From positions 1 through 5,652 of the forward strand of contig JAHELX010000430.1 of NCBI GenBank assembly GCA_024643945.1: 5,652 nt of DNA, written 5' to 3'. How positions within the stretch are numbered: position 1 is the stretch's first letter; every line of letters begins with the position of its first letter. This document shows positions 1 through 5,652 of this stretch, one piece after another. The notes under the pieces are model-generated. The model did not search any database. It was not told the origin of the DNA and saw only the letters and a program-made list of their open reading frames with translations. The stretch comes from Anaerolineales bacterium (lineage in GTDB: Bacteria > Chloroflexota > Anaerolineae > 4572-78 > NAK82). A program made the position numbers and the translations under genes.

Positions 1-461
1 GGGATCATCGGCAGCACCTGGCAGATTAACGCCCACGGACCCGCCAAGCGTCCCACCCGGCTGGATGTTTCCGCAGCCAGTCTCATTTCACCCGACGGGC
101 GCTGGTTTGTCGCCGCCGAGAACAACGGTGTGACACCCGGCTTTGACTGCATGTACGATGAACAGAACCGCTTGCGCCTCTACAACCCCGCCGATGGCGT
201 GAGTCTGATCATTTTTGAAGAAAACGACCAGCACGTCGCCGTTCGCGCCTGCGTCCCCTGTCAGGCGAGGGGTGCGAAACAAAATTCGAGCCGTGGCAAA
301 CTTATGTCTATGACCTGGGGACCGGCCAGAGCCAGCCGGTCGAGTCGGTTGAGGCACAACTCGCTGCCTGGGGGGGTGACCGGCGAGCTATCGCCCGATG
401 GCAACGCGACCAGCGCCAACGTCGCGATTTAATCTATCTAGGGCAGGTTGAGGCGCCTTGA
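1..461 (+). pseudogene. C-terminal part of a beta-propeller-like (TolB/WD40 style) protein, frameshifted
   Basis: The gene enters from the left edge in frame 1 and reads as beta-propeller-like sequence. It contains an S-P-D-G-R-W blade motif (codons at 103-120) and then a strand-like stretch, R-L-R-L-Y-N-P-A-D-G. After about base 255 frame 1 becomes low-complexity and stops at 430-432. Frame 3 instead gives convincing sequence from about 261: the block at 273-296 includes C-E-T-K-F-E-P-W, then Y-V-Y-D-L-G-T-G-Q (303-329), then D-L-I-Y-L, ending at TGA 459-461. Moving from frame 1 to frame 3 needs one missing base. The CCCC run at 255-258 is a good site, since one more C gives V-P-L-S-G-E-G. 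The cause could be a real mutation or a sequencing/assembly error. The N-terminus and total length are outside the window. The propeller call rests on blade-like motifs only, and the exact family and function are unknown. The reading-frame change is more certain than the family. Confidence 0.6.
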
Positions 462-801
462 CTGTGCTATCCACGGTTAAGTGGGTCGCGCTATTTGTCC
501 GTTTGGAGAAATTTTGACTTAGATAAGGTCATGAATAGCTTTCACCATCGGCCTGCCCCGTTTTGGGCGCCCCTGGACGCGCTTCCCGGCGCTCACGAGA
601 GGTAACCAGTTTGTGGCTAGGTTGGGCCAAAGACCTGGCCGTTGCCGATGGGCATGCTTACATGGCCCCCCATAACCTGTTCTGGTGGTTATCTCCGGCC
701 TCGCTAGGGATACAAGAGCGGGGTGTCCTGCGCCTCGTTGCGTCGGCGGTCCTGCCATGCCTCGGGAGTGATCAGTAACCACAACTAAGCCGATGACGTG
801 C
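462..801. other. Gene-free stretch between the propeller gene and the operon promoter
   Basis: No intact gene is supported here on either strand. The + strand open frame ending at 776-778 is short, has only a TTG start at 563, and lacks a ribosome-binding site. The overlapping minus-strand frame (519-782) is rich in Arg, Gly and Pro and looks like a shadow. I see no tRNA, rRNA, CRISPR repeat or insertion-sequence end. A small inverted repeat, CCAC-N6-GTGG around 470-482, has no T-run after it and is too weak to call a terminator. The part from 539 to 778 contains possible remnants of a repeat protein, described separately. Confidence 0.6.
539..778 (+). pseudogene. Possible degraded fragment of an LVIVD-type propeller repeat protein
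   Basis: In frame 2, codons 623-667 read W-A-K-D-L-A-V-A-D-G-H-A-Y-M-A. This resembles the D-V-A-V-x-G-x-Y-A-Y-V-A core of LVIVD repeats. About 55 bases on, codons 722-739 read G-V-L-R-L-V, like the G-L-R-V-V strand of the same repeat. The usual continuation then appears in frame 1 at 742-768 as V-G-G-P-A-M-P-R-E, like D-V-S-x-P-x-x-P-R-E, followed by a stop. The motif order fits one repeat interrupted by a frameshift, but the distance between the two halves is longer than usual. This is pattern recall without an alignment, so chance similarity remains possible. There is no start codon with a ribosome-binding site and no sign that it is expressed. Confidence 0.25.
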
Positions 802-830
802 TTGACTATCCTTCACGATTCGGTTATGAT
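802..830 (+). promoter_or_regulatory. Sigma-70-type promoter for the four-gene operon
   Basis: TTGACT at 802-807 (five of six matches to TTGACA) is separated by exactly 17 bp from TATGAT at 825-830 (five of six matches to TATAAT). Transcription would begin around 836-838 and leave a leader of about 40 nt before the ATG at 879. It is the only well-spaced promoter I found upstream of the tightly packed genes from 879 to 5394, so it probably drives all four. No clear operator palindrome overlaps it. Confidence 0.6.
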
Positions 831-867
831 TAGATCGCCGTTGACATAGATACCTGGAAATAGTGCA

Positions 868-873
868 AAAGGA
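868..873 (+). promoter_or_regulatory. Ribosome-binding site for the YIP1-family gene
   Basis: AAAGGA lies within the purine stretch AAAAGGAA (867-874) and ends 5 nt before the ATG at 879. This supports that ATG as the true start. Confidence 0.6.
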
Positions 874-878
874 ATCCT

Positions 879-1694
879 ATGTCTCTCTCCCTTGATCCCG
901 CCACTATCAAAGCTCCCCCGCCGCGTGGACCTAATCCATTGCGCTTGCTGGTGCATATCTGGGTCCGGCCTCGCCAGGCCTTGATGGATGTTGCCGAAGG
1001 TTCCGGCTGGCTATGGGTAATCCCGTTGCTGCTGGCTGTGGTGTTGCTGCTGGCCCGGGTTCTTGTCGGCGCCCCGCTGCAAGTCCAAGCACGAACAGCT
1101 CAGATTCAGGCTATGCAAGAGGCCAGCATGGCAGATATGCCTCCGGAGGTTCGAGAGAATTTACCCCCGGAGGCACTTCAGGCACCGCAGATACCGCAGT
1201 CAACGATTATTGCGCCGGCGCTGATAGCAGGTTTCAGCGCCATTCTGTTGGGATGGTTGCTGCGAGCGGCGCTGCTGCACATAGGCAGCATGGCGCTCGG
1301 AGGGCGACAGGGATTTGGCGTCCTTTACCGGGTCAGTGCCTGGGCGGGACTTCCGCTAATCTTGCGGGATGCCGTGCAATCGCTCTATATGCAGGTGACA
1401 GGTGAACTCATCCAGGGGCCGGGGTTGTCGGGGCTGGTGGCCCCACCGGCAGAGCCTACATTCGGTGGCCTATTTTCCCTCTTTGCTGGAGGGCAGCCCA
1501 CAGCGATTGGTATTTTCCTCAGCAAGCTCGACCTGTATACGGTCTGGTACCTGATATTGTTGGCGTTGGCAGTTCGGGCGGCGAGCAATCTGTCCGGGGG
1601 TAAGGCCCTCGTAGTGGTGGGGCTGTATGCATTCCTGGCCCTGCTACCCAGCTTCGTACCCCTACTGGTGTTTGGCCTCCTCGGTGGAATGTAG
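879..1694 (+). CDS. YIP1-family polytopic membrane protein
   Basis: This 271-residue integral membrane protein resembles bacterial members of the Yip1 domain family. A short cytoplasmic-type N-terminus holds the typical lead-in R-P-R-Q-A-L-M-D-V (30-38). Hydrophobic segments follow at about 43-63, 110-138, 149-170, 218-235 and 242-268, giving about five membrane spans. Between the first two spans is a polar loop (about 65-109) rich in Gln, Glu and Pro. A second loop (about 171-215) is rich in Gly and Pro. No catalytic motif is visible. The start is supported by the ribosome-binding site at 868-873, and the gene is first after the promoter at 802-830. It ends 2 nt before the ABC ATPase start, so co-transcription is very likely. 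Bacterial YIP1 proteins have no well-defined biochemical role. By position this one may be an accessory membrane component of the transporter encoded downstream, which is an inference. The family call is moderately sure and the membrane topology more so. Confidence 0.75.
   Translation: MSLSLDPATIKAPPPRGPNPLRLLVHIWVRPRQALMDVAEGSGWLWVIPLLLAVVLLLARVLVGAPLQVQARTAQIQAMQEASMADMPPEVRENLPPEALQAPQIPQSTIIAPALIAGFSAILLGWLLRAALLHIGSMALGGRQGFGVLYRVSAWAGLPLILRDAVQSLYMQVTGELIQGPGLSGLVAPPAEPTFGGLFSLFAGGQPTAIGIFLSKLDLYTVWYLILLALAVRAASNLSGGKALVVVGLYAFLALLPSFVPLLVFGLLGGM
1683..1688 (+). promoter_or_regulatory. Ribosome-binding site for the ABC ATPase gene, inside the upstream coding sequence
   Basis: GGTGGA sits in the last codons of the YIP1-family gene, 8 nt before the GTG at 1697. 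It supports that GTG, although the adjacent in-frame GTG at 1700 cannot be excluded. Its location suggests translational coupling of the two genes. Confidence 0.5.
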
Positions 1695-1696
1695 CG

Positions 1697-2380
1697 GTGG
1701 TGATCGAGATCCGCGATTTGCGCAAAACCTACCTGATGGGTCGCAGCCAGGTTCACGCCCTGGATGGAGTCAACCTTGATGTGCCGGCCGGCGCTTTTGT
1801 GGCTGTGATGGGGCCGTCCGGCTCTGGAAAATCTACCTTGCTGAATCTGATCGGTGGGTTAGATCGTCCAACGACCGGCAGCTTAAAAGTGGCAGGGCAG
1901 GAACTCAGCCAGCTAGGCGAGAATGAACTGGCAACCTACCGGCAACAACAGTGTGGATTTATCTTTCAATCTTTCAACCTGGTCAGCACTATGACCGCCC
2001 TGCAGAACGTTGAATTTCCCATGATTTTCGCTCGTGTGCCCCGCGCCGAGCGATATCGCCGGGCGCATTACTTTTTGCAAGCAGTCGGATTGGGCGACCG
2101 TATGCACCACAAGCCTACCGAACTCTCGGGTGGCGAGCAGCAACGAGTAGCCGTGGCACGAGCTATGAGCAATGCCCCCCGTATCCTCCTGGCCGACGAG
2201 CCCACAGGTAACCTGGATTCACGCACCGGGACCGAGATTATGGACTTGCTGAGTCGCGCTCATCGGGAGGGTAAGGTGACTGTGCTAGTCGTTACCCACG
2301 ACCCCGCTGTTGCTGCTCATGCCGATCAGATCGTACACATGCACGACGGGGTGATCCTGGAAACAGCAGCAAATGTTTGA
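1697..2380 (+). CDS. ABC transporter ATP-binding protein, LolD/MacB type
   Basis: This is a complete 227-residue nucleotide-binding subunit, the usual length for the LolD/FtsE/MacB class. All ATPase motifs are intact: Walker [10 protein letters not shown] (39-47), Q-loop Gln91 in F-I-F-Q-S-F-N-L, signature L-S-G-G-E-Q-Q-R (143-150), Walker B I-L-L-A-D-E-P with Glu168 (163-169), D-loop N-L-D (172-174) and H-loop His201 in V-V-T-H-D. The phrases [20 protein letters not shown] and D-E-P-T-G-N-L-D are characteristic of this class. It should hydrolyse ATP on the cytoplasmic face and power the FtsX/MacB-type permease encoded at 4063-5394. The GTG start is 2 nt after the YIP1-family stop. The stop codon is followed after 14 nt by the preferred ATG of the CARDB-repeat gene. 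The substrate cannot be told from an ATPase. There is no fused membrane domain as in E. coli MacB, so the transporter is of the split-subunit form. Confidence 0.97.
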   Translation: MVIEIRDLRKTYLMGRSQVHALDGVNLDVPAGAFVAVMGPSGSGKSTLLNLIGGLDRPTTGSLKVAGQELSQLGENELATYRQQQCGFIFQSFNLVSTMTALQNVEFPMIFARVPRAERYRRAHYFLQAVGLGDRMHHKPTELSGGEQQRVAVARAMSNAPRILLADEPTGNLDSRTGTEIMDLLSRAHREGKVTVLVVTHDPAVAAHADQIVHMHDGVILETAANV

Positions 2381-2394
2381 AGTGGGTATTGCCG

Positions 2395-4050
2395 ATGTGT
2401 CGCTTTCGAACCAGGCTTCCTAAATCGCTCTCGACGCTCTTCCTGGCATTGTCTCTCCTCATTACGGTGTCCGCGCAGGGGACTCCTGGGCCGCCGGATA
2501 AGCGGCCGTTGATCTTCATCCGCAGCAGCCATGCCGAACCGGCTGCAGTCGAGCCTGGCGATACTTTAGAGCTGTTTGCCGAGTTGCATAACATTGGCGA
2601 CGCCCGCGCGGTGAACATTCTGGTAAACTTCGCCGGTGACGGCTTTGTACCCGAGGGCAGCAGCAGTGTGAAGAATGTGCCCAGTCTGCAGCCAGACGAG
2701 CACGCCACCGTCTCACAGTGGTTGCGTGTGAACAACGATATGTCGGGCGGTACCTACCCCATCACAGTTCAGATCAGCTACGAAGACAAGTCAGGCTACA
2801 CCTACAATAGCAGCGAGGTGGTGGGCATCACAGTGCTGGAGCCGACGCCGACTCCCCAGGCCGGCCGGCCGCAACTGGTGATCGAGACGGTCGACACAGA
2901 GCCATCGCTGCCCAGGCCAGGCCAGCCCTTCACACTGACGTTGAGCATAAATAACGTTGGGACTGGATCTGCTCGCAATGTGCTGTTGACCAATGGCGCT
3001 CCCAGCACCTTTGCTTCGGTAGGGACAGGCAGCGTGACGGCAGTTGGCAACGTCGGCTGGCAGGAGACGATTCAGATAGCATTGCGGCTGGTGGCCGATC
3101 AGGACGCCGAATCTGGCCTACACACGCATCCCATTACATTGGATTACGACAATTGGGCCGGAGAGCACTATCAGAGTGCACAGAATGTGGCCCTGGAGCT
3201 AGGGGAAGCACCGCTTTCAGAGGCGCCCGCCGAGCCACTGGTAGTCATTGATACTTATCAAGTTGAACCAGCGCAACTCTCTCCCGGCCAGCCCTTTGCC
3301 CTCACTCTGAGAATACACAACGTGGGTGGAGCCACAGCCCATCGAGTGACGATGACCCTGGGCGGAGACCAGGCGGATACTGGGAAGATCGCCCCATTGG
3401 GCACGGGCAATGTCAAATATGTGTCGGTATTGGAGCCCGACACCAGTAACGAATTCACAACCCAATTCATCGTCGATGGCGGTGCTGCTGCTGGGGTTTA
3501 CCTGATGACAGTGACCCTTGATTATGTTGGAGCAAAAGAAGAGCAAGCATTCACCCGTTCGGAACAGATCAGCTTGGTGGTGCTGGCACAACCGCAATTA
3601 GAGTTCAGCTTTTACCGCGCCCTGAGCCAGCCTGTCCCTGACCGGCCCTTTGATCTGCCAGTAGAAATCTTCAACGTCGGGCGCAGCCGGCTTAATAGCA
3701 CCAATGCCGAGATCGTCAGCCAGGACTTGAACGTACTAAACGAACCGATCTACATCGGGCCGCTGGACCCCGGCACATCGGTAACGGTGGACGCACAAGC
3801 TACGGCCGACGCCCCGGGCACAGCGCATTTGACGGTGCGAGTTCACTACCTTGATGACCTCAACCAACCTCAAATCTATGAGGGGGAAATGACGCTGGAA
3901 GTAGGCGAGAATTCTGTCCCTCAGATGGGAGAAGCAGGGGTAGAGTCCAACCTCTCTGGCCCGCCTGGTGCATCGCCAGACGCCGAATCACCACGCCGCC
4001 CCTTCTGGTTGCGTCTCCTGCGCGGCTTCCTTGGTCTGGGCAGCGCGTGA
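2395..4050 (+). CDS. Secreted protein with four CARDB-like (COG1361-type) Ig-fold repeats
   Basis: Read from the ATG at 2395 it has 551 residues. The N-terminus is a classic signal peptide: basic R-F-R-T-R-L-P-K, a hydrophobic core through L-F-L-A-L-S-L-L-I-T, and a likely cut after V-S-A (residue 27). There is no lipobox Cys. Four repeats of about 105-120 residues follow, at about 38-150, 158-271, 281-399 and 400-505. Each opens with a beta strand and most then carry P-G-x-x-x-x-L-x-x-x-x-x-N-x-G, as in P-G-Q-P-F-T-L-T-L (175-183) and P-G-Q-P-F-A-L-T-L (297-305). This pattern is typical of CARDB and related adhesion or scaffold Ig-like modules. A Pro/Ser/Glu-rich linker leads to a basic, hydrophobic tail ending W-L-R-L-L-R-G-F-L-G-L-G-S-A. 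An in-frame TTG at 2377 would overlap the ATPase stop as TTGA, but it has no better ribosome-binding site and weakens the signal peptide. Lying between ATPase and permease genes, it is a likely extracytoplasmic partner of the transporter (inference). No enzymatic motif is seen. Confidence 0.85.
   Translation: MCRFRTRLPKSLSTLFLALSLLITVSAQGTPGPPDKRPLIFIRSSHAEPAAVEPGDTLELFAELHNIGDARAVNILVNFAGDGFVPEGSSSVKNVPSLQPDEHATVSQWLRVNNDMSGGTYPITVQISYEDKSGYTYNSSEVVGITVLEPTPTPQAGRPQLVIETVDTEPSLPRPGQPFTLTLSINNVGTGSARNVLLTNGAPSTFASVGTGSVTAVGNVGWQETIQIALRLVADQDAESGLHTHPITLDYDNWAGEHYQSAQNVALELGEAPLSEAPAEPLVVIDTYQVEPAQLSPGQPFALTLRIHNVGGATAHRVTMTLGGDQADTGKIAPLGTGNVKYVSVLEPDTSNEFTTQFIVDGGAAAGVYLMTVTLDYVGAKEEQAFTRSEQISLVVLAQPQLEFSFYRALSQPVPDRPFDLPVEIFNVGRSRLNSTNAEIVSQDLNVLNEPIYIGPLDPGTSVTVDAQATADAPGTAHLTVRVHYLDDLNQPQIYEGEMTLEVGENSVPQMGEAGVESNLSGPPGASPDAESPRRPFWLRLLRGFLGLGSA
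2506..3909 (+). repeat. Four in-gene repeats encoding CARDB-like modules, period about 118-122 codons
   Basis: The repeat units are at about 2506-2844, 2866-3207, 3235-3591 and 3592-3909. Corresponding P-G-D/P-G-Q/P-D-R positions are spaced 121, 122 and 118 codons apart. The two central units are most alike. Both share the exact string GGCCAGCCCTT (2920-2930 and 3286-3296, 366 bp apart), followed by matching codons for a Leu-rich strand and N-x-V-G. The first and fourth units are more divergent; the fourth has I-F-N-V-G-R-S but lacks the preceding P-G. The DNA-level similarity is low, so these are old protein-domain duplications and not a recent tandem expansion. Confidence 0.7.
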
Positions 4051-4062
4051 GCTGCGTGCGTT

Positions 4063-5394
4063 ATGTATTTTTCTGATTTCCTGCAACTTGTCTGGGCGAA
4101 CCTGAACCGCATGCGCGGGCGGGTGGTGTTGACCGCGTTCGGCGTGATCATCGGCACCGCCGCCGTGCTGGTGCTGGTGAGCCTGGGCGCGGGCCTGCAG
4201 CGGAATGCCATCGAGTCCCTGGGCGGCATCGGCAATCTGAAGCAGATCAACGTCAACGCACAGAATTTCGGCCCCGGCACTGTGGTAGTGGTGCAACCAG
4301 CCAGTGGTGGGGCCTCCGTGCGGCGGCGTAGTACGCGCAGGGACCAGGGGGAGGGACTGACTGAAAACGTATTGGCCGAGCTACGCGCCATTCCTGGCGT
4401 AACGGCGGTGGTCCCTATGGAAGAATTGCAGGGACCCAATCAACTGAAGCTGACTCGGATGGTGGGCTATGGCCAGGTAATGGGGGCGACACCAGACACA
4501 TTGCGCGAGTTGGGGTTGGAAACGGAATCTGGCACCGGCCGATTAGCCACAGGCCAGGCAGTCGTGGGTGCCAGAGTCGCCAATAGCTTCTTCGATCCCC
4601 AGCGCGGCCAGCCAGTCGGAGAGCTCTCTCTGTTGGACGAAACACTGACCCTTGAGGTCACAAAGTTTACCAATCAGGGAGAACCCCTGGTAAAGACATC
4701 ACGACTACGAGTCGCGGGTATCCTGAAAGAGAGCGGTCAAAGTGATTACCAGATCTTCATCCCGCTGCGGGATGTCCATACCTTGAACGAATGGGTCAGC
4801 GGCCAGCGGATAGACCGAAACAGACAGGGCTACAACCGGGCTGTGGTAGTGGTCGCCGACACGGATCAGGTGCAGGAAGTCCAGCAACAGATCCAGGGTA
4901 TGGGATACGGTGCCTTTTCGGCTATGGATGCATTGCGGCAAATCAACATCTTTTTCACTATCCTGCAGGCTATCCTGGGGGCTATCGGCGGGATCGCCTT
5001 GTTGGTAGCAGCATTTGGCATTATCAATACGCTCAGTATGGCGATTCTGGAACGCACCCGCGAGATCGGATTGATGAAGGCACTGGGAGCGCGTAACCGG
5101 GATGTGATGAGCATCTTCTTAGGCGAAGCAGCCTTCATCGGGTTGCTCGGTGGGGTGATCGGCACCGTAGTGGGTTGGGGGCTGAGCGCAGCCGCCAACG
5201 TGCTGATCCGTAGCTTCTTGCAGCAAAGTGGCGGGCCGTTCGGAGCAGACAGCCTTCCCCAAATCGTTCACACTCCGCCGTGGCTGATCCTCTTTGCCAT
5301 CGTCTTTGCCACCTTCGTCGGTCTGCTGAGCGGTATTTATCCCGCACTGCGGGCCGCCACGCTAGACCCGCTGCGGGCGTTGAAGTATGAATAA
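4063..5394 (+). CDS. ABC transporter permease, FtsX/MacB type
   Basis: This is a complete 443-residue permease. An N-terminal segment, [12 protein letters not shown], precedes transmembrane helix 1 (about 21-44). A large extracytoplasmic domain of the MacB_PCD kind (about 45-292) follows, then three helices near 297-328, 352-376 and 406-428, forming the FtsX domain. Hallmarks are [14 protein letters not shown] (330-343), which contacts the ATPase in this family, and the C-terminal [18 protein letters not shown] basic stretch, R-R-R-S-T-R-R (87-93), lies in the extracytoplasmic domain and is probably a surface loop. With the ATPase at 1697-2380 it should form a MacB/LolCE-like mechanotransmission transporter. 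Known relatives export lipoproteins, antibiotics or peptides, but the substrate here is unknown. It starts 12 nt after the CARDB gene with only a weak ribosome-binding site, so translation may be coupled. Its first codons have unusually GC-rich third positions. Confidence 0.95.
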   Translation: MYFSDFLQLVWANLNRMRGRVVLTAFGVIIGTAAVLVLVSLGAGLQRNAIESLGGIGNLKQINVNAQNFGPGTVVVVQPASGGASVRRRSTRRDQGEGLTENVLAELRAIPGVTAVVPMEELQGPNQLKLTRMVGYGQVMGATPDTLRELGLETESGTGRLATGQAVVGARVANSFFDPQRGQPVGELSLLDETLTLEVTKFTNQGEPLVKTSRLRVAGILKESGQSDYQIFIPLRDVHTLNEWVSGQRIDRNRQGYNRAVVVVADTDQVQEVQQQIQGMGYGAFSAMDALRQINIFFTILQAILGAIGGIALLVAAFGIINTLSMAILERTREIGLMKALGARNRDVMSIFLGEAAFIGLLGGVIGTVVGWGLSAAANVLIRSFLQQSGGPFGADSLPQIVHTPPWLILFAIVFATFVGLLSGIYPALRAATLDPLRALKYE

Positions 5395-5476
5395 CGGCGG
5401 TCGCCCCCAGTGATCATGCCACGCTTTGGGTCAAGAACCTGACTTCCGGTTTTTGCAGCTACGTGCATCTAATAGG

Positions 5477-5652
5477 ATGATGCATCCCAATAAACCATTC
5501 ACCGAAGCCATGCTGCTGGGCATCAGCGGGGGCGCAGTGATGGGCTATTTCTCCTTTGCCTATGAAGGTTATGATCCTCACGTTGCCATCCTGACCCGCA
5601 ATACCTTCTCCCCCATCGAGACCACCCTTGAACGTCTGGGCGTGGAGCAGAC
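5477..5652 (+). CDS. BtrH_N-like protein, 5' part only (runs off the window)
   Basis: The frame opens with two consecutive ATG codons (5477, 5480) and continues to the window edge for 58 codons. It includes K-P-F-T-E-A-M-L-L-G-I-S-G-G and D-P-H-V-A-I-L-T-R-N-T-F, then L-E-R-L-G-V-E-Q. From memory this matches the BtrH N-terminal domain family, whose namesake acts in butirosin biosynthesis; the role of the bacterial homologues is mostly unknown. Relatives usually carry about 30 more residues before the K-P-F-x-E-A motif, including a conserved His, often as H-C/H-x-E-T. That block is absent here: the frame is closed by a TGA at 5411-5413, and no ATG lies between it and 5477. The ribosome-binding site is poor (AGGA at 5474-5477 is too close to either ATG). 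So the gene may be truncated, or its upstream part may be frameshifted. It begins 82 bp after the permease stop, with no terminator or promoter seen between, and may not belong to the operon. The family call is fairly sure and the start is not. Confidence 0.65.
   Translation, partial: MMHPNKPFTEAMLLGISGGAVMGYFSFAYEGYDPHVAILTRNTFSPIETTLERLGVEQ

Noticed and set aside
130..432. Complete small protein starting at the GTG at 130
   Set aside because: The frame is open to the left edge with propeller-like sequence upstream, so the GTG is internal. Its C-terminal third is out of frame with the plausible coding frame.
451..483. Palindrome AGGCGCCT (451-458) and small hairpin CCAC-N6-GTGG (about 470-482) as operator or terminator
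   Set aside because: The first is a short chance-level palindrome inside the propeller reading frame. The second has a 4-bp stem and no T-run.
519..782. Minus-strand open frame of 87 codons, and the overlapping + strand frame 563-778 as an intact gene
   Set aside because: Both lack a ribosome-binding site and show compositional bias; the + frame has only a TTG start. The + frame has interesting motifs but they continue in another frame, so it is treated as possible debris.
841..869. TTGACA at 841-846 as the -35 box of a second promoter
   Set aside because: The hexamer is perfect, but the position 17 bp downstream reads TGCAAA and overlaps the ribosome-binding region. No usable -10 box exists.
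2377..2394. TTG at 2377 as the start of the CARDB-repeat protein (TTGA overlap with the ATPase stop)
   Set aside because: Possible, but TTG is a rare start, there is no better ribosome-binding site, and the added residues K-W-V-L-P do not improve the signal peptide. The ATG at 2395 is preferred.
2292..2735. Minus-strand open frames inside the operon, such as 2292-2735, 3217-3597, 3921-4439 and 4866-5198
   Set aside because: They lie wholly opposite well-supported coding genes, show no recognisable domains and have atypical residue composition. They are antisense shadows.
5395..5476. Terminator between the permease and the BtrH_N-like gene
   Set aside because: A T-run (5450-5454) is present, but the only stem nearby is GTCA-N6-TGAC (4 bp). 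That is too weak to support a call.

Overview
This is a bacterial window of moderately high GC, with all recognisable genes on the + strand. The gene set (a YIP1-family membrane protein, a LolD/MacB-type ABC ATPase, a secreted protein with CARDB-like repeats, an FtsX/MacB-type permease and a BtrH_N-type protein), together with beta-propeller remnants, GTG starts and tight spacing, is the style I associate with Chloroflexota (Anaerolineae-like) genomes. That placement is inferred from gene style only; there is no marker gene here.

Layout: (1) Bases 1-461 hold the 3' end of a beta-propeller-like (TolB/WD40 style) protein. Its reading frame breaks near base 255, and a second frame carries the plausible C-terminus to a stop at 459-461. 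(2) Bases 462-878 have no intact gene. Short peptides at 539-778, in two different frames, resemble the repeats of LVIVD-type propellers and may be gene debris. A good sigma-70-type promoter (TTGACT, 17 bp, TATGAT) lies at 802-830. (3) Bases 879-5394 form a compact four-gene unit: YIP1-family membrane protein, ABC ATPase, secreted CARDB-repeat protein, FtsX/MacB-like permease. Gaps between genes are 2, 14 and 12 nt. (4) From 5477 to the window edge is the start of a BtrH_N-like gene that seems to lack the usual N-terminal part of that family.

How the genes fit together: the ATPase (1697-2380) and permease (4063-5394) should form a MacB/LolCDE-like transporter that uses ATP hydrolysis to drive movement of an extracytoplasmic domain rather than a classical import channel. 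The gene between them encodes an exported protein with four Ig-like repeats, in the slot where MacAB-type operons carry the HlyD-family adaptor MacA. It is therefore the best candidate for an extracytoplasmic partner of the transporter. The polytopic YIP1 protein is first in the unit and probably co-transcribed. Its function, and the transporter's substrate, cannot be read from the sequence.

The most interesting points are the CARDB protein embedded in an ABC operon, its basic/hydrophobic C-terminal tail, a run of 38 consecutive G/C-ending codons at the 5' end of the permease gene, and signs of gene decay on both flanks of an otherwise intact operon.
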